A model generated the notes under the pieces. It was not told the origin of the DNA. It made no database searches and saw nothing but the letters and a program-made list of their open reading frames with translations. Source: Alphaproteobacteria bacterium (lineage in GTDB: Bacteria; Pseudomonadota; Alphaproteobacteria; SP197). From it: a stretch of DNA of 64,000 nt. The stretch spans positions 1 to 64,000 of the forward strand of contig SHVY01000001.1 of NCBI GenBank assembly GCA_009694045.1. Direction: 5' to 3'. This document shows positions 24,745 through 35,203 of the stretch, piece after piece. The translations under genes and the position numbers were made by a program. Every line of letters begins with the position of its first letter. Within the stretch, counting starts at the first letter, position 1.

Positions 24745-26661
24745 GTGACTCCCCCAAGTCAGACGCCGCTCCTCGACCAGGTCACCTTTCCCGCCGACCT
24801 TCGCCGTCTGTCGGAGGACCAGCTCCGGACCTTCGCCGACGAGCTTCGGCTTGAAACCATCGCCGCCGTCTCCAAGACCGGCGGGCATCTTGGTGCCGGT
24901 CTGGGCGTGGTCGAACTCACCGTGGCGCTGCACTACGTCTTCGACACGCCGCGCGACAAGCTGATCTGGGACGTGGGTCACCAGGCCTATCCGCACAAGA
25001 TCATCACCGGCCGGCGCGACCGCATCCGCACCCTGCGCCAGCCGGGCGGCCTGTCCGGCTTCACCCGGCGGGCGGAAAGCGAGTACGACCCGTTCGGCGC
25101 CGCCCACAGCTCGACCTCGATCTCGGCCGGCCTCGGCATGGCGGCGGCCCGCGACCTCAAGGGCGAGAACTTCGACGTGGTCTGCGTCATCGGTGACGGG
25201 GCGATGTCGGCCGGCATGGCCTACGAGGCGATGAACAACGCCGGCTCCATGCCCTGCCGGCTGATCGTCATCTTGAACGACAACGACATGTCGATCGCCC
25301 CGCCCGTCGGGGCGATGAGCGCCTATCTGTCGCGGGTGCTGTCGTCGAAGTCCTACCTGTCGGTGCGTGAGATCGCCCGGCAGATGGCGGCGAAGTTCCC
25401 GACCCAGGTGCAGAACGCCGCGCGCCGGCTGGAGGAGTACGCCAAGGGTATCACCGCGGGCGGCACCCTGTTCGAGGAGCTGGGCTTCTACTACATCGGC
25501 CCCCTCGACGGTCATAACCTGGACCATCTCCTGCCCGTGCTCCAGAACGTCCGCGCGGACAAGACGGCCCGGGCGATTCTCGTCCACGTCGTCACCCAGA
25601 AGGGCAAGGGCTACGAGCCGGCCGAGAAGTCCGTCGACAAGTACCATGGGGTCGCCAAGTTCGACGTGTTGACCGGCGCCCAGGCGAAGTCCGAGCCGAA
25701 GGCCCCGGCCTACACTTCGGTCTTCGCCGATGCCCTGATCGCCGAGGCGGAGGCCGATCGCCACATCGTCGCGGTGACCGCCGCCATGCCGTCCGGCACC
25801 GGCCTCGACAAGTTCGCCAAGCGCTTCCCCGACCGTTGCTTCGACGTCGGCATCGCCGAACAGCACGGCGTCACCTTCTGCGCCGGCATGGCGTGCGAAG
25901 GCATGAAGCCGTTCGCCGCGATCTACTCGACCTTCCTGCAGCGCGGCTACGACCAGGTGGTGCACGACGTGGCGATCCAGAGCCTGCCGGTACGCTTCGT
26001 CCTCGATCGGGCCGGCCTGGTGGGCGCCGACGGCGCGACCCATGCCGGTTCGTTCGACATCGCCTACCTCGGCACCCTGCCCAACTTCGTCATCATGGCG
26101 GCGGCCGACGAGGCCGACCTCATGCACATGGTGGCGACCCAGGCCGCGATCGACGACCGCCCCTCGGCCTTGCGCTATCCGCGGGGCGAGGGCGTGGGCG
26201 TGCCCCGGCCGGTGCGCGGCTCGATGCTCGAGCTCGGCCGCGGGCGGATCGTCCGCGAAGGCACCAAGATCGCCGTGCTGTCGTTCGGCACCCGGCTCGC
26301 CGAGGCTCTCAAGGCGGCCGAGGAGCTCGGCGCCCATGGCCTGTCCACGACCGTCGCCGACGCCCGCTTCTGCAAGCCGCTGGACCAGGATCTGGTGCGT
26401 CGCCTCGCCCTGGAACACGAGGTGCTGATCACCGTGGAGGAGGGCTCGGTCGGCGGGTTCGCTGCCCATGTCGCCCAGTTTCTCGCCACCAAGGGGCTGC
26501 TCGACACCGGCCTTCGGTTCCGGCCGATGATCATGCCCGACCGCTTCATCGACCACGGCGCGCCCCACGCCCAGTACGACGAGGCCGGCCTCAACGCCGC
26601 CCACATCGTCGCCACCGCCTTCGCCGCGCTGGGCCAGGAGAAGGCCTCGATCCGGGCGTGA
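24745..26661 (+). CDS. dxs: 1-deoxy-D-xylulose-5-phosphate synthase
   Basis: The 638-residue protein has the DXS three-domain layout: thiamine-diphosphate site '[16 protein letters not shown]' near residue 152, 'GHQAYPHKI' near residue 80, a transketolase-type pyrimidine-binding domain with '[17 protein letters not shown]' near residue 365, and the C-terminal domain. It condenses pyruvate and glyceraldehyde 3-phosphate, the first step of the MEP isoprenoid pathway. The GTG start at 24745 has GAGAGAGGAA upstream. Its TGA overlaps the tlyA GTG start. Confidence 0.96.
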   Translation: MTPPSQTPLLDQVTFPADLRRLSEDQLRTFADELRLETIAAVSKTGGHLGAGLGVVELTVALHYVFDTPRDKLIWDVGHQAYPHKIITGRRDRIRTLRQPGGLSGFTRRAESEYDPFGAAHSSTSISAGLGMAAARDLKGENFDVVCVIGDGAMSAGMAYEAMNNAGSMPCRLIVILNDNDMSIAPPVGAMSAYLSRVLSSKSYLSVREIARQMAAKFPTQVQNAARRLEEYAKGITAGGTLFEELGFYYIGPLDGHNLDHLLPVLQNVRADKTARAILVHVVTQKGKGYEPAEKSVDKYHGVAKFDVLTGAQAKSEPKAPAYTSVFADALIAEAEADRHIVAVTAAMPSGTGLDKFAKRFPDRCFDVGIAEQHGVTFCAGMACEGMKPFAAIYSTFLQRGYDQVVHDVAIQSLPVRFVLDRAGLVGADGATHAGSFDIAYLGTLPNFVIMAAADEADLMHMVATQAAIDDRPSALRYPRGEGVGVPRPVRGSMLELGRGRIVREGTKIAVLSFGTRLAEALKAAEELGAHGLSTTVADARFCKPLDQDLVRRLALEHEVLITVEEGSVGGFAAHVAQFLATKGLLDTGLRFRPMIMPDRFIDHGAPHAQYDEAGLNAAHIVATAFAALGQEKASIRA

Positions 26662-27389
26662 CCAAGGTCCGGCTCGACCAGATTCTGGTCGGGCTCGGGC
26701 TGGTCGAGAGCCGCGCCAAGGCCGGCGCCCTGATCATGGCCGGCCGGGTGTTCGTGGGCGGGGTCCGGCGCGACAAGCCGGGCGTGCTCCTGCCCGACGA
26801 TGCCGCCATCGAGGTTCGCGGTGCCCTTCACCCCTGGGTCGGTCGCGGCGGCGTGAAGCTCGCCCACGCCCTCGATCACTTTGCGATCGATCCGAAGGGG
26901 TGCCGCGCGCTCGACCTCGGCGCCTCGACTGGCGGCTTCACCGACGTGTTGCTGGCCCGCGGCGCGGCCCGCGTCCATGCCGTCGATGTCGGCCACGGCC
27001 AGCTCGCGTGGAAGCTCCGCACCGATCCGCGCGTGGTGGTGGTGGAGCGGACCAACGCGCGCACCCTTACGTCCGCCCTCGTTCCGGACCCTCCCTCCCT
27101 GATCGTCGCCGACCTCAGCTTCATCAGCCTGACCGTGGCCCTGCCGGCCGCGCTCGCGCTCGCAGGCCCGGGCGCCACCCTCATCGCCCTGGTCAAGCCC
27201 CAGTTCGAGGTCGGCCGGGGCCGGGTCGGCAAGGGCGGCATCGTCCGCGACCCCGCCCTACACGCCGAGGTCTGTGATCGGGTTCGGCGATTCCTGGAAG
27301 AATCCGGCTGGACGATCCTGGACCTGATCGACAGCCCCATCACCGGTGCCGACGGCAACCGCGAGTTCCTGATCGCCGCGCGCCGGTAG
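26658..27389 (+). CDS. tlyA: TlyA-family rRNA 2'-O-methyltransferase (hemolysin-A family)
   Basis: The 243-residue protein starts with an S4 RNA-binding domain ('[19 protein letters not shown]'). A FtsJ-like methyltransferase fold follows, with SAM motif '[16 protein letters not shown]' near residue 80 and '[11 protein letters not shown]' near residue 180. TlyA methylates ribose in 16S/23S rRNA; older notes call the family hemolysin A. The GTG start overlaps the dxs stop (GTGA). Its TAG is followed directly by the aroC stop on the other strand, with no intergenic base. Confidence 0.92.
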   Translation: MTKVRLDQILVGLGLVESRAKAGALIMAGRVFVGGVRRDKPGVLLPDDAAIEVRGALHPWVGRGGVKLAHALDHFAIDPKGCRALDLGASTGGFTDVLLARGAARVHAVDVGHGQLAWKLRTDPRVVVVERTNARTLTSALVPDPPSLIVADLSFISLTVALPAALALAGPGATLIALVKPQFEVGRGRVGKGGIVRDPALHAEVCDRVRRFLEESGWTILDLIDSPITGADGNREFLIAARR

Positions 27390-28493
27390 CTACGCGCGCC
27401 TCGGCCTCAAGGGATCACCCACGCCCGCGCACTGCGCCCGGTGCCGCAGGAAGTGGTCGGCCAGCACGCAGGCCATCATGGCTTCACCCACCGGTACCGC
27501 GCGAATGCCCACGCAGGGGTCGTGCCGTCCCTTGACGGTCACCTCCTGTTCGCGCCCCTGGCGGTCGATGGAGCGCCGGGGAACCAGGATCGAGCTGGTC
27601 GGCTTGACCGCGAAGCGCACCACCACGTCCTGGCCGGTGGAGATGCCGCCCAGGATTCCGCCGGCGTGGTTGGAGAGGAACGTGGGCGCGCCGTCGCCCA
27701 TCCGCATTTCGTCGGAGGCGTCCTCGCCCTCTTGCGCGGCGGCGGCGAGACCCGCGCCGATCTCCACGGCCTTGACCGCGTTGATGCTCATCATCGCCGC
27801 CGCCAGGTCGGCGTCCAGCTTGCCGTAGATCGGCGCGCCCCAGCCCGCGGGCACGCCCTCGGCAACCACCTCGATGGCGGCACCCGCCGAGGAGCCGCGC
27901 TTGCGCACGGCGTCCAGGTACGTTTCCCACAGGGTGGCGGCGCTCGCGTCGGGGCAGAAGAACGGGTTGCGCGCGACCTCGGCCCAATCCCACTTGGCCC
28001 GGTCGATGCCATGGGGCCCGACCTGGATCAGCGCGCCGCGGATGCGCACCCGGGACTCCAGCACGACCCGCGCGATCGCCCCCGCGGCCACCCGCATCGC
28101 GGTTTCGCGGGCGCTCGCCCGGCCGCTGCCGCGCGGATCGCGGTGGCCGTACTTCGCCAAGTAGGTGTAATCGGCGTGCCCGGGCCGGAACACGTCGCGG
28201 ATCGCGTCGTAGTCCTTCGAACGCTGGTCCTCGTTGGCGATCTGGAGCGCGATCGGCGTGCCCGTGGTCAGGCCTTCATGGACCCCCGAAAGGATGCGGA
28301 TCAGGTCGGGCTCGCGCCGCTGGGTGGTGAAGCGCGACTGGCCGGGCTTGCGCTTGTCGAGCCAGGGCTGAATGTCCGATTCGGCCAGGGGAAGCCCCGG
28401 CGGCGTGCCATCGACGACGCAGCCGATCATCGGCCCATGGCTCTCGCCCCAGGTGGTGACCCGGAACAGGTGCCCGAACGTGTTGTGCGACAA
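27390..28493 (-). CDS. aroC: Chorismate synthase
   Basis: The 367-residue protein begins '[20 protein letters not shown]', an AroC signature, and contains '[14 protein letters not shown]', '[13 protein letters not shown]' and '[14 protein letters not shown]'. It uses reduced FMN to convert EPSP to chorismate, the last step of the common aromatic pathway. It lies 19 bases downstream of fabI on the same strand, so the two are probably co-transcribed. The gene is full length with no anomalies. Confidence 0.96.
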   Translation of the reverse strand: MSHNTFGHLFRVTTWGESHGPMIGCVVDGTPPGLPLAESDIQPWLDKRKPGQSRFTTQRREPDLIRILSGVHEGLTTGTPIALQIANEDQRSKDYDAIRDVFRPGHADYTYLAKYGHRDPRGSGRASARETAMRVAAGAIARVVLESRVRIRGALIQVGPHGIDRAKWDWAEVARNPFFCPDASAATLWETYLDAVRKRGSSAGAAIEVVAEGVPAGWGAPIYGKLDADLAAAMMSINAVKAVEIGAGLAAAAQEGEDASDEMRMGDGAPTFLSNHAGGILGGISTGQDVVVRFAVKPTSSILVPRRSIDRQGREQEVTVKGRHDPCVGIRAVPVGEAMMACVLADHFLRHRAQCAGVGDPLRPRRA

Positions 28494-28512
28494 GGAAGCG
28501 ACCCCGGTGGCC

Positions 28513-29322
28513 CTAAACCACCGAGATGTCCGGCGCGTCCGGGTTCTTCATGCCGACAACATGGTAACCGCAGTCGACGTGGTGAACCTCGCCGGTGACG
28601 GCCGAGGACAGGTCGCTCAACAGATAGACCGCGGCGCCGCCGACCTCCTCGATGGTCACGTTGCGCCGCAGCGGCGCGTTGTAGGCGTTCCATTTCAGGA
28701 TGTAGCGGAAGTCGCCGATCCCCGAGGCGGCCAGGGTCTTGATCGGCCCGGCGGAGATGGCGTTGACCCGGATGTTGCGGTCGCCAAGGTCGGCCGCGAG
28801 ATAGCGCACGCTGGCCTCCAGCGCGGCCTTCGCCACCCCCATGACGTTGTAGTGCGGCGTCACCCGTTCGGCGCCGATGTAGGAGAGGGTCAGCAGGCTG
28901 CCCGCCCCATCCATCAGCCTGACCGCCCGCTGGGCCACGGCGGTGAACGAGTAGCAGGAGATGTTGAGGGTCCGGGCGAAGTTATCCAGGCTGGTGTCCA
29001 GGTACTTGCCCTTGAGCTCTTCCTTGTCGGAGTAAGCGATCGCGTGCACGACGAAATCAAGCCGGCCCCAGCGCTCCTTCAGGGTGGCGAAGGTCCGGTC
29101 CAAGCTCGCGGCATCGGTCACGTCGCATTCGATGACGAAGTCGGAGCCGACACTCTCGGCCAGGGGTGTCACCCGCTTGCCCAGGGCCTCGCCCTGATAG
29201 GTGAACGCGAGTTTGGCCCCGTGCTCGGCGAGCCGAGCGGCGATCCCCCAGGCGATCGAGCGGTCGTTGGCAACGCCCATGATCAGGCCCTGCTTCCCCG
29301 CCATCAGGGCTCCCGCCGTCAT
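28513..29322 (-). CDS. fabI: Enoyl-[acyl-carrier-protein] reductase (NADH)
   Basis: The 269-residue divergent SDR has the FabI nucleotide motif '[17 protein letters not shown]', '[13 protein letters not shown]' near residue 95, the Tyr of '[11 protein letters not shown]' and the catalytic '[19 protein letters not shown]'. It reduces the trans-2 double bond in each fatty-acid elongation cycle. Three starts are possible; the ATG at 29322 was chosen because GAGGGG precedes it and it matches the usual N-terminus length. It lies between an acyl-CoA ligase gene and aroC. Confidence 0.94.
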   Translation of the reverse strand: MTAGALMAGKQGLIMGVANDRSIAWGIAARLAEHGAKLAFTYQGEALGKRVTPLAESVGSDFVIECDVTDAASLDRTFATLKERWGRLDFVVHAIAYSDKEELKGKYLDTSLDNFARTLNISCYSFTAVAQRAVRLMDGAGSLLTLSYIGAERVTPHYNVMGVAKAALEASVRYLAADLGDRNIRVNAISAGPIKTLAASGIGDFRYILKWNAYNAPLRRNVTIEEVGGAAVYLLSDLSSAVTGEVHHVDCGYHVVGMKNPDAPDISVV

Positions 29323-29385
29323 GACCGCTTGTCCCCTCGCCCGCGCCCATTCGCTCGAAGCGCGCATCCTACACGAACTAAGGGG

Positions 29386-31035
29386 TCACACAACCCGAGG
29401 CCCGGCCTTGTCCCAGTCCCAATCCTTGTACATCTCGCGCAGCTTGGTCTTCTGGAACTTGCCGACCGAGGTCTTGGGGATCTCGGCGATAAAGACGTAG
29501 GCGTCGGGCAGGGACCAGGTGGCGAATCGCGGCCGCAGGTGTTCGTTCAGGTCGGTGGGGGTTGCCGTGGCACCCGGCTTCAGGACCACGGCGGCCAGGG
29601 GTCGCTCCTGCCACTTCGGGTGGGCGATGGCGATGACGGCGGCCTCCTTGACGGCCGGGTGATCCATCAAGGCACCTTCCAGCGCGACCGAGCTGATCCA
29701 TTCGCCGCCCGACTTGATCAGGTCCTTGGCCCGGTCCGTGATCTGGATGTAGCCCTCGGCATCGACCGTCGCCACGTCGCCGGTCGCGAACCAGCCGTCG
29801 GCGGTCCATTTGTCGTCGCCTTCCTGGTTGTCGTGATAACCGGCGGCGACCCAGGGTCCACGAAGCTGCAATTCGCCGGTGGCGACCCCGTCCCACGGCG
29901 CCTCGCCGGTGTCGTTGACGATGCGGATGTCGATGAAGGGCAGGGGCAGCCCCTGCTTGGTCAGCACCTGGTACCGGGCATCGCCGGAAACGTCCGCCTC
30001 GGGCATGCTCCGCTTGATCAAGGTGGTCGATCCCACCGGCGTGGTCTCGGTCATGCCCCAGCCCTGGAAACACCGGACACCGAAGCTTTCCAGATCGCGG
30101 TACATCGACTCGGGCGCCGCCGCCCCGCCCGAGATGATCCTGAGGTTGGGCGCGAATGTCCACCGATTGGGGAACTCCTTCAGCTTCTGCACGACGCCGA
30201 GCCACAGGGTCGGGACCCCAGCCGTGAACGTCACCCGCTCGCGGTCGAGGAGATCGAGCAGGCTTTCGGCGTCGAGGAAGGGGCCGGGCATCACCAGATT
30301 GGAGCCGATCATGGTCGCCGTGAAGGGAATTCCCCAGGCGTTGACGTGAAACATCGGCACGACCGGCATCGCCGTGTCGCGATGACCGATGCCGGTACCG
30401 TCCACCAGTGCGGTGGCGAGGGTATGCAGAACGATCGCCCGATGGGAATAGACCACGCCCTTCGGCCGTCCCGTGGTCCCCGACGTGTAGCACATCGACA
30501 CCGGCTCGTTCTCGTCGGCGACCAACGGCGCCAGCTCGCCGCTGGCCTTCGCCAGGAAATCCTCGTAGGCGATGTCCCCCGCCGGCACGGGCTCCTTGCC
30601 GATGCCGACGACGATGACCCGGTCGAGCTTCACCTCGCCGCGGAACTTGGCCAGCAGTGGCAACAGGACGTCATCGACGATCAGGAACCGGTCCTTGGCG
30701 TGGTTGACGATGTAGGCGATGTCGGCGGGCGCGAGGCGCAGGTTGAGGGTGTGCAGCACGCCGCCCGCCATGGGGATGCCGAAGTAGGCCTCCAGATGCG
30801 CGTAGTGGTTCCACATCAGGGTGCCGACCCGATCGCCGCGACGCAGCCCGAGGGACTGCAACCCCTCGGCCAGGGCCTTCGCCCGCCGGTACACGTCGCG
30901 GTACGTGGTGCGGTGCAGCGACCGGTCGGCCAGCCGGGACACGACCGCGCCGGTCGGGAAGATGCGCCCCGCGCGTTCCAGCATCGCCGGGACCAGCAGG
31001 GGCGTCGTCATCATGGTGCTGCGAATGTTGCCCAC
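29386..31035 (-). CDS. Medium/long-chain fatty acyl-CoA ligase (AMP-binding)
   Basis: The protein has about 549 residues. It carries the ANL motifs 'MCYTSGTTGRPKGVVYSHRA' near residue 185, 'GWGMTETTP' near residue 323, 'GEWISSVALE' near residue 448 and the catalytic lysine in 'GKFQKTKLRE' near residue 532. The order and sequence resemble AlkK-type and long-chain fatty acyl-CoA ligases. The GTG at 31035 is preferred because GGGAGGTGGCC precedes it; an ATG at 31011 is possible and the ORF-track start is less likely. It would activate fatty acids for beta-oxidation or lipid synthesis. Confidence 0.88.
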   Translation of the reverse strand: MGNIRSTMMTTPLLVPAMLERAGRIFPTGAVVSRLADRSLHRTTYRDVYRRAKALAEGLQSLGLRRGDRVGTLMWNHYAHLEAYFGIPMAGGVLHTLNLRLAPADIAYIVNHAKDRFLIVDDVLLPLLAKFRGEVKLDRVIVVGIGKEPVPAGDIAYEDFLAKASGELAPLVADENEPVSMCYTSGTTGRPKGVVYSHRAIVLHTLATALVDGTGIGHRDTAMPVVPMFHVNAWGIPFTATMIGSNLVMPGPFLDAESLLDLLDRERVTFTAGVPTLWLGVVQKLKEFPNRWTFAPNLRIISGGAAAPESMYRDLESFGVRCFQGWGMTETTPVGSTTLIKRSMPEADVSGDARYQVLTKQGLPLPFIDIRIVNDTGEAPWDGVATGELQLRGPWVAAGYHDNQEGDDKWTADGWFATGDVATVDAEGYIQITDRAKDLIKSGGEWISSVALEGALMDHPAVKEAAVIAIAHPKWQERPLAAVVLKPGATATPTDLNEHLRPRFATWSLPDAYVFIAEIPKTSVGKFQKTKLREMYKDWDWDKAGPRVV

Positions 31036-31101
31036 GGCCACCTCCCTCACGCGCTGAACGCGCGGATGATCGGCCGCGCATCGTCGCGGCGTCAAGCCAC
31101 G

Positions 31102-31920
31102 CTACGGTGATCGGCCGAACGCGCGCTTCAAGTCCGCGCCGGATGCGCCGTGCACGAACGCCGTGAAGGTGCCGTGCTCGGCGATTTCCCGGGCGGCTCT
31201 GATGAACCCGCCCCAGGCCACGCGGGCGAGCGCGCCGCCGACGCTCACCCGGCGTACGCCAAGTCCCGCCAGCGTCGCAACCGGCAGCCCGAAGGTGAGC
31301 ACGTTGACCGGTTTCGGCGCCACCGCCCGCACCACCTCGGCGATCTGGGATTCCTCGCGCAGGCCGGGGGCGTACAGGCAATCCGCGCCCGCGTCCGCGA
31401 AGGCCTTCAGCCGCCGCAGGGTCTCGCCCATGTCCGGCCGCCCGGCGATGAAGCCCTCGGACCGCGCCGTCAGGACCACGGACCCGCCGGCTCGGTCGAT
31501 GGCCGCGCGCGCGGCGGCGATGCGCGCGACGGCCAGCGTGAAATCGCAGAGGGGTCGGGCGGCATCACCGGTGGAATCCTCGACCGAAAGCCCGGCGATC
31601 CCGGTCGCCACGGCCAGGGCGACATTCGTCGCCACCCCGTCCGGATCGTCGGCATAGGCGTGCTCGTAGTCGGCGTTGATTGGCACATCCACGGCGTCGA
31701 CCAGCATCCCGAGGTGGGCGAGCACGTCGTCGCGCGCGACCTCGCTGTCCAGACGCGCCCGCGACCAGGCCATGCCGGCGCTGGTCGAGGCCAGGGCCTT
31801 GAACCCCAGGCCCGCCAGGAACACCGCCGTGCCCGCGTCCCACGGGTTGGGCAGCACGAAGCAGCCTCCCTCGTGCAGGCGGCGGAACGCGGCGCGTTTG
31901 TCGGCGACGGTTGGACGCAT
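31102..31920 (-). CDS. Isocitrate lyase/phosphoenolpyruvate mutase family protein
   Basis: The 272-residue single-domain protein follows the ICL/PEPM barrel: 'NPWDAGTA' near residue 25, 'STSAGMAWS' near residue 45, 'VPINADYEHAYADDP' near residue 80 (metal-binding Asp) and 'GLSVEDSTG' near residue 113. The catalytic-loop Cys of isocitrate and methylisocitrate lyases (KKCGH) is not seen, so it is closer to the oxaloacetate decarboxylase/phosphonopyruvate hydrolase-like group. The exact reaction on an alpha-keto acid cannot be fixed. It is a separate minus-strand gene between the acyl-CoA ligase and a J-protein. Confidence 0.83.
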   Translation of the reverse strand: MRPTVADKRAAFRRLHEGGCFVLPNPWDAGTAVFLAGLGFKALASTSAGMAWSRARLDSEVARDDVLAHLGMLVDAVDVPINADYEHAYADDPDGVATNVALAVATGIAGLSVEDSTGDAARPLCDFTLAVARIAAARAAIDRAGGSVVLTARSEGFIAGRPDMGETLRRLKAFADAGADCLYAPGLREESQIAEVVRAVAPKPVNVLTFGLPVATLAGLGVRRVSVGGALARVAWGGFIRAAREIAEHGTFTAFVHGASGADLKRAFGRSP

Positions 31921-31944
31921 CCTGGTCTCTCCGTTCGGTGAACC

Positions 31945-32808
31945 CTACCGGGCGCGATAGGGTTGGCGTTTGCGCCAATCCTCGAGGAAGACGATCAACT
32001 CCTCGTCCGGGTGTTCCGGCAGGACGACGCGCAGGTCGACGTATTGGTCGCCCCGCCCATGGCCGCGCCCGCCCGGGACACCCTTGCCCTTGAGCCGCAG
32101 CGGTGATCGCCCGGTCGCGCCCTTGGGCACCGTCATGGTGACCGGCCCGTCGACCGTGGGCACCTCGATCCGGCCGCCGAGGACGGCCTCCGGTAGGGTG
32201 ATGGCCACGCTCGTGTGGATGTCGCGTCCCTGGCGGCGGAAGACCGGATCGGGGGCGACCCGCACAGTCAGGCGGATGTCGCCCGCCCCCCGGCCCCGCT
32301 GCCCGGCCAGGCGCAGGACCTGGCCGTCGGCCACGCCCGGCGGGATGGTCGCGTCGATCGCCGTGCCGTCGCCGAGTTCGAGGCGCCGCTTCGCCCCGTG
32401 CACCGACTCGAGGAAGCTGATGGTCACCTCGCCCTCGCGGCCGGCCTGTTGAACCCGGTCCTCGAAATTCCCGAACAAGTCCGAGAAGATGCCGCCCAGG
32501 TCGTCGAACTGGGCCGAAGGGCCGCCCGGTCCCTGGGCCCGGCCGCGGCTGGCGCGCGCCTGCTGGAACCGGAAGTTGGCGGTCTCGGCCCCGGTCGCGT
32601 CGATCTCGCCGCGGTCGTAGCGGGCCCGCTTGGCGGGATCGCTGAGTATCTCGTGGGCCGCGGTCACGTCCTTGAAGCGGGCCTCGAGCACCTTCTTGCC
32701 GGGGTGCAAATCCGGATGCAGCTCCTTGGCGAGCCGGCGGTAGGTGCGTTTGATATCGTCCGCCGACGCGTCGCGCTTCAGCCCAAGCACTTCGTAGAGA
32801 TTGCGCAT
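31945..32808 (-). CDS. DnaJ-class chaperone, CbpA-like (no zinc finger)
   Basis: The 287-residue protein starts with a J domain ('NLYEVLGLKRDASADDIKRT') containing the HPD tripeptide ('KELHPDLHPG'). A Gly/Phe-poor linker and the two C-terminal beta-barrel substrate domains follow, ending 'VFLEDWRKRQPY'. The four-repeat Cys zinc finger of true DnaJ is absent, so it is of the CbpA/DnaJ class B type. It would stimulate DnaK ATPase; no dnaK or grpE is in the window. Confidence 0.88.
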   Translation of the reverse strand: MRNLYEVLGLKRDASADDIKRTYRRLAKELHPDLHPGKKVLEARFKDVTAAHEILSDPAKRARYDRGEIDATGAETANFRFQQARASRGRAQGPGGPSAQFDDLGGIFSDLFGNFEDRVQQAGREGEVTISFLESVHGAKRRLELGDGTAIDATIPPGVADGQVLRLAGQRGRGAGDIRLTVRVAPDPVFRRQGRDIHTSVAITLPEAVLGGRIEVPTVDGPVTMTVPKGATGRSPLRLKGKGVPGGRGHGRGDQYVDLRVVLPEHPDEELIVFLEDWRKRQPYRAR

Positions 32809-32858
32809 GACGGCCAGTCTAGCCGACGCCGCGCCCCTGACGCGACCGGGCCGTCAGG

Positions 32859-33332
32859 TCAGTTGACGATTTTCCAGGTCCCGTCCGCCTGGCGGCAGGC
32901 CGTGCCATAGGCCTCCTGGATCTGGCTGCCCACGGTCACGGTCTGCTGATACTCGCGGCACTGCTCCCCGGCGGCCGAGGTGTACGCCGGTTCGGGCGTC
33001 AGCGTTCCGGAATGGCCGCTGTCCGGGTTGTTCCAGGTGTTGGTCTGGCCCGACGGCGAGGTCTCCAGGGCGCGCTGCGCGGTCTGGTCCGCGTAACTCT
33101 GGTCGGCCCGGTCCAGCGAGCCGCCGATCTCGTTGCCGAGAAAGGCGCCGAGCAGGGTGCCGCCGGCGACCGCGGCCAGTTGGCCCGAGCCGCTGCCGAT
33201 GGTCGATCCGAGCAGGCCGCCGACGCCCGCGCCGATCAGGGTCCCCAGGGTCTCCTTGGGGCCGGTGTCGTTCGCGCAGGCGCCGAGCGCGAGGCCAAGG
33301 GCGAGGGTCAGTGCGATTCGTCCGGAGGACAT
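32859..33332 (-). CDS. Glycine-zipper surface/outer-membrane lipoprotein
   Basis: The 157-residue precursor has a lipoprotein signal ending in the lipobox 'LALGAC' near residue 18. A glycine-zipper segment follows ('LIGAGVGGLLGSTIGSGSG' and 'GGTLLGAFLGNEIGG'), which inserts in or packs against membranes. The C-terminal part 'GEQCREYQQTVTVGSQIQEA' resembles the conserved domain of proteobacterial 17-kDa/RT0821-type surface proteins, with two Cys that could pair. The ATG at 33332 was chosen because it begins the signal peptide and has GGAGGACATGG nearby; the ORF-track start is 33 codons longer. The function is unknown, probably envelope integrity. Confidence 0.8.
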   Translation of the reverse strand: MSSGRIALTLALGLALGACANDTGPKETLGTLIGAGVGGLLGSTIGSGSGQLAAVAGGTLLGAFLGNEIGGSLDRADQSYADQTAQRALETSPSGQTNTWNNPDSGHSGTLTPEPAYTSAAGEQCREYQQTVTVGSQIQEAYGTACRQADGTWKIVN

Positions 33333-33487
33333 GGCGATCTTACCTTTTGTGGGTCCAGGGTGGTCTTCGACGCGGCAATTCTCTATATCAGAGTGTGGCG
33401 AAACCAAGGCATCGAGGTTGGGATGTTTCACCCGTCACCCTATGGGGATAGGTCCAGCGTCGGCGCGGACGCGGACGACCGCCGCGC

Positions 33488-34078
33488 ATGACCCTGGCGC
33501 CCGCCTCCGAGCCGATCGAGCGCTTCGCGGCCTGGTACAGGGACGCCGCCGACAGCGGCCTGAAGGAGCCGACGGCGGTCGCCCTCGGCACCGCCGATGC
33601 GTCCGGCCAGCCGTCGGTGCGCATGGTCCTGCTCAAGGGCTTTGACGCGGCCGGGTTCACCTTCTTCACGAACACCGAGAGTCGCAAGGGTCGCGAGCTC
33701 GCGGCGAACCCGAGGGCCGCGCTCTGTTTCTACTGGATGCCGCTGGGGCGGAGCATCCGCGTGGTGGGCAGGGTCGAGCCGGTAAGCGCGGCGGAAGCGG
33801 ACGCCTACTACGCCACCCGGCACCGGTCGAGCCAGATCGGCGCCTGGGCCTCGAAGCAGTCCCGCCCCCTCGAATCCCGGTTCGAGCTGGAGAAGCGCGT
33901 GGCGGAATTCGGCATCAAGCACGCCATCGGGACGGTGCCCAGGCCGCCCTATTGGTCCGGCTTCCGCATCGTCCCCGCGACCATCGAATTCTGGGAGGAA
34001 CGCCCGTTCCGCCTGCACGACCGGCAGGCCTACGCCCGCGAGGGCGATGGCTGGCGGGTCGACCGCCTCTATCCCTGA
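33488..34078 (+). CDS. pdxH: Pyridoxamine/pyridoxine 5'-phosphate oxidase
   Basis: The 196-residue protein has PdxH features: 'SVRMVLLKGFDAAGFTFFTN' near residue 44 (FMN-binding), 'SRKGRELAANPRAALCFYW', 'SSQIGAWASKQSRPL' and the C-terminal signature 'EGDGWRVDRLYP'. It oxidises pyridoxine or pyridoxamine phosphate to pyridoxal phosphate using FMN and O2. It overlaps nothing and is followed after seven bases by the metal exporter gene. Several PLP enzymes in the window use its product. Confidence 0.94.
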   Translation: MTLAPASEPIERFAAWYRDAADSGLKEPTAVALGTADASGQPSVRMVLLKGFDAAGFTFFTNTESRKGRELAANPRAALCFYWMPLGRSIRVVGRVEPVSAAEADAYYATRHRSSQIGAWASKQSRPLESRFELEKRVAEFGIKHAIGTVPRPPYWSGFRIVPATIEFWEERPFRLHDRQAYAREGDGWRVDRLYP

Positions 34079-34085
34079 CGTAGCC

Positions 34086-35018
34086 ATGGGCACCCTCGCC
34101 GCCACCGCGCCCGGGTCCCTGCCGGCGGGCCACGCCCGGCTTCTGCGCCTCGCCACTACGGCGTCGGTCACCGTGGCCGTGGTGCTCGTTCTCGGCAAGC
34201 TCGCCACCTGGGCGCTGACCGATTCGGTCAGCCTGCTCTCCAGCCTCATCGACTCGCTGATGGATGTGGCCGCGTCCCTGGTCAACTTCCTGGCCGTGCG
34301 CCATGCCCTGATGCCGCCCGACCCTGAACACCGCTTCGGCCATGGCAAGGCGGAACCCCTGGCTGGCCTCGCCCAATCGGCGTTCATCGTCGGCTCCGCC
34401 GTGTTCCTGCTGATCGAGGCGGTGCATCGCCTGGTGCATCCCGCCCCGGTCGCATACGGGCTCCTCGGCATCGTCGTGATGGGCGGGTCGCTTGTCCTCA
34501 CCCTCGCCCTGGTGGCGTTCCAGGGTCATGTCGTGCGCGTCACTCGCTCCTCCGCGATCGACGCCGATGCCTTGCACTACCGTTCCGACCTGGCGATGAA
34601 CGGCACGGTCATCGCCGCCATCTTGCTGTCCGACCAGCTCGGCTGGACCTGGGCGGACCCGGTCTTCGCCCTCGCCATCGCGGTCTTCATCTTCGTCGCC
34701 GCCGGCCGCATCGCCCGGCGCTCCCTCGACGTCCTCATGGACCGCGAGCTACCCGAGGCCGATCGGGCGCGGATCCGCGATCTCGTTCTCGCCCACCCCG
34801 AAGCCCGCAGCCTGCATGACCTCCGCACCCGGGGGTCCGGCATGGCGCCGTTCATCCAGTTTCACCTGGAGCTCGACCCGGCCCTCACCCTGCTGCGCGC
34901 CCATAGGATTTCCGACGAGATCGAGGCCAGCTTGCGGGGAACCTACCGGGGCTCGGAAATCATCATCCACCAGGACCCGGCGGGGTACGAGACGCCCCCC
35001 GAGCTCCAGGCGACATGA
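34086..35018 (+). CDS. Cation diffusion facilitator (CDF) metal exporter, FieF-like
   Basis: The 310-residue protein has six membrane helices and the CDF motifs 'SLLSSLIDSLMDVAASLVNF' near residue 53 (Asp ligands), 'PEHRFGHGKAEPLAGL' near residue 80 and 'HYRSDLAMNG' near residue 165 (His and Asp). A cytoplasmic ferredoxin-like domain with 'SLHDLRTRGSGMAPFIQFHL' follows. Such proteins export Zn, Fe or Cd in exchange for protons; the motif spacing is most like FieF (YiiP). The ATG at 34086 replaces the earlier ORF-track start. Confidence 0.9.
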   Translation: MGTLAATAPGSLPAGHARLLRLATTASVTVAVVLVLGKLATWALTDSVSLLSSLIDSLMDVAASLVNFLAVRHALMPPDPEHRFGHGKAEPLAGLAQSAFIVGSAVFLLIEAVHRLVHPAPVAYGLLGIVVMGGSLVLTLALVAFQGHVVRVTRSSAIDADALHYRSDLAMNGTVIAAILLSDQLGWTWADPVFALAIAVFIFVAAGRIARRSLDVLMDRELPEADRARIRDLVLAHPEARSLHDLRTRGSGMAPFIQFHLELDPALTLLRAHRISDEIEASLRGTYRGSEIIIHQDPAGYETPPELQAT

Positions 35019-35035
35019 TCGTCGCCCCGACCGCG

Positions 35036-35158
35036 CTAGTGCTTTGACTCCGACGGATCGTTCACGATCCGTCGGGCCAAACCCCTAGGAAGATTCTCAT
35101 CCTGTGGTCCGCCCCAGACACGATGATCGGGAATCTAGCGTTTGGGGCGGACCGCTAG
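35036..35158. repeat. Two adjacent CTAG-associated palindromes
   Basis: The first element (35036-35088) begins and ends with CTAG and contains CGACGGATCG TTCA CGATCCGTCG, a perfect ten-base stem. The second (about 35105-35158) has arms GGTCCGCCCCA and TGGGGCGGACC and ends in CTAG. They fill the gap between the CDF gene and the HD-GYP gene and may act as a terminator for the former. Confidence 0.55.
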
Positions 35159-35203
35159 GTATGCGACAGTGGGTTCGACGGTGACGGCGGGAGGGCCGAC
35201 GGC

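Noticed and set aside
24688-26604. 638-residue minus-strand ORF opposite dxs
   Set aside because: It mirrors the certain dxs gene and is low-complexity; it is a shadow.
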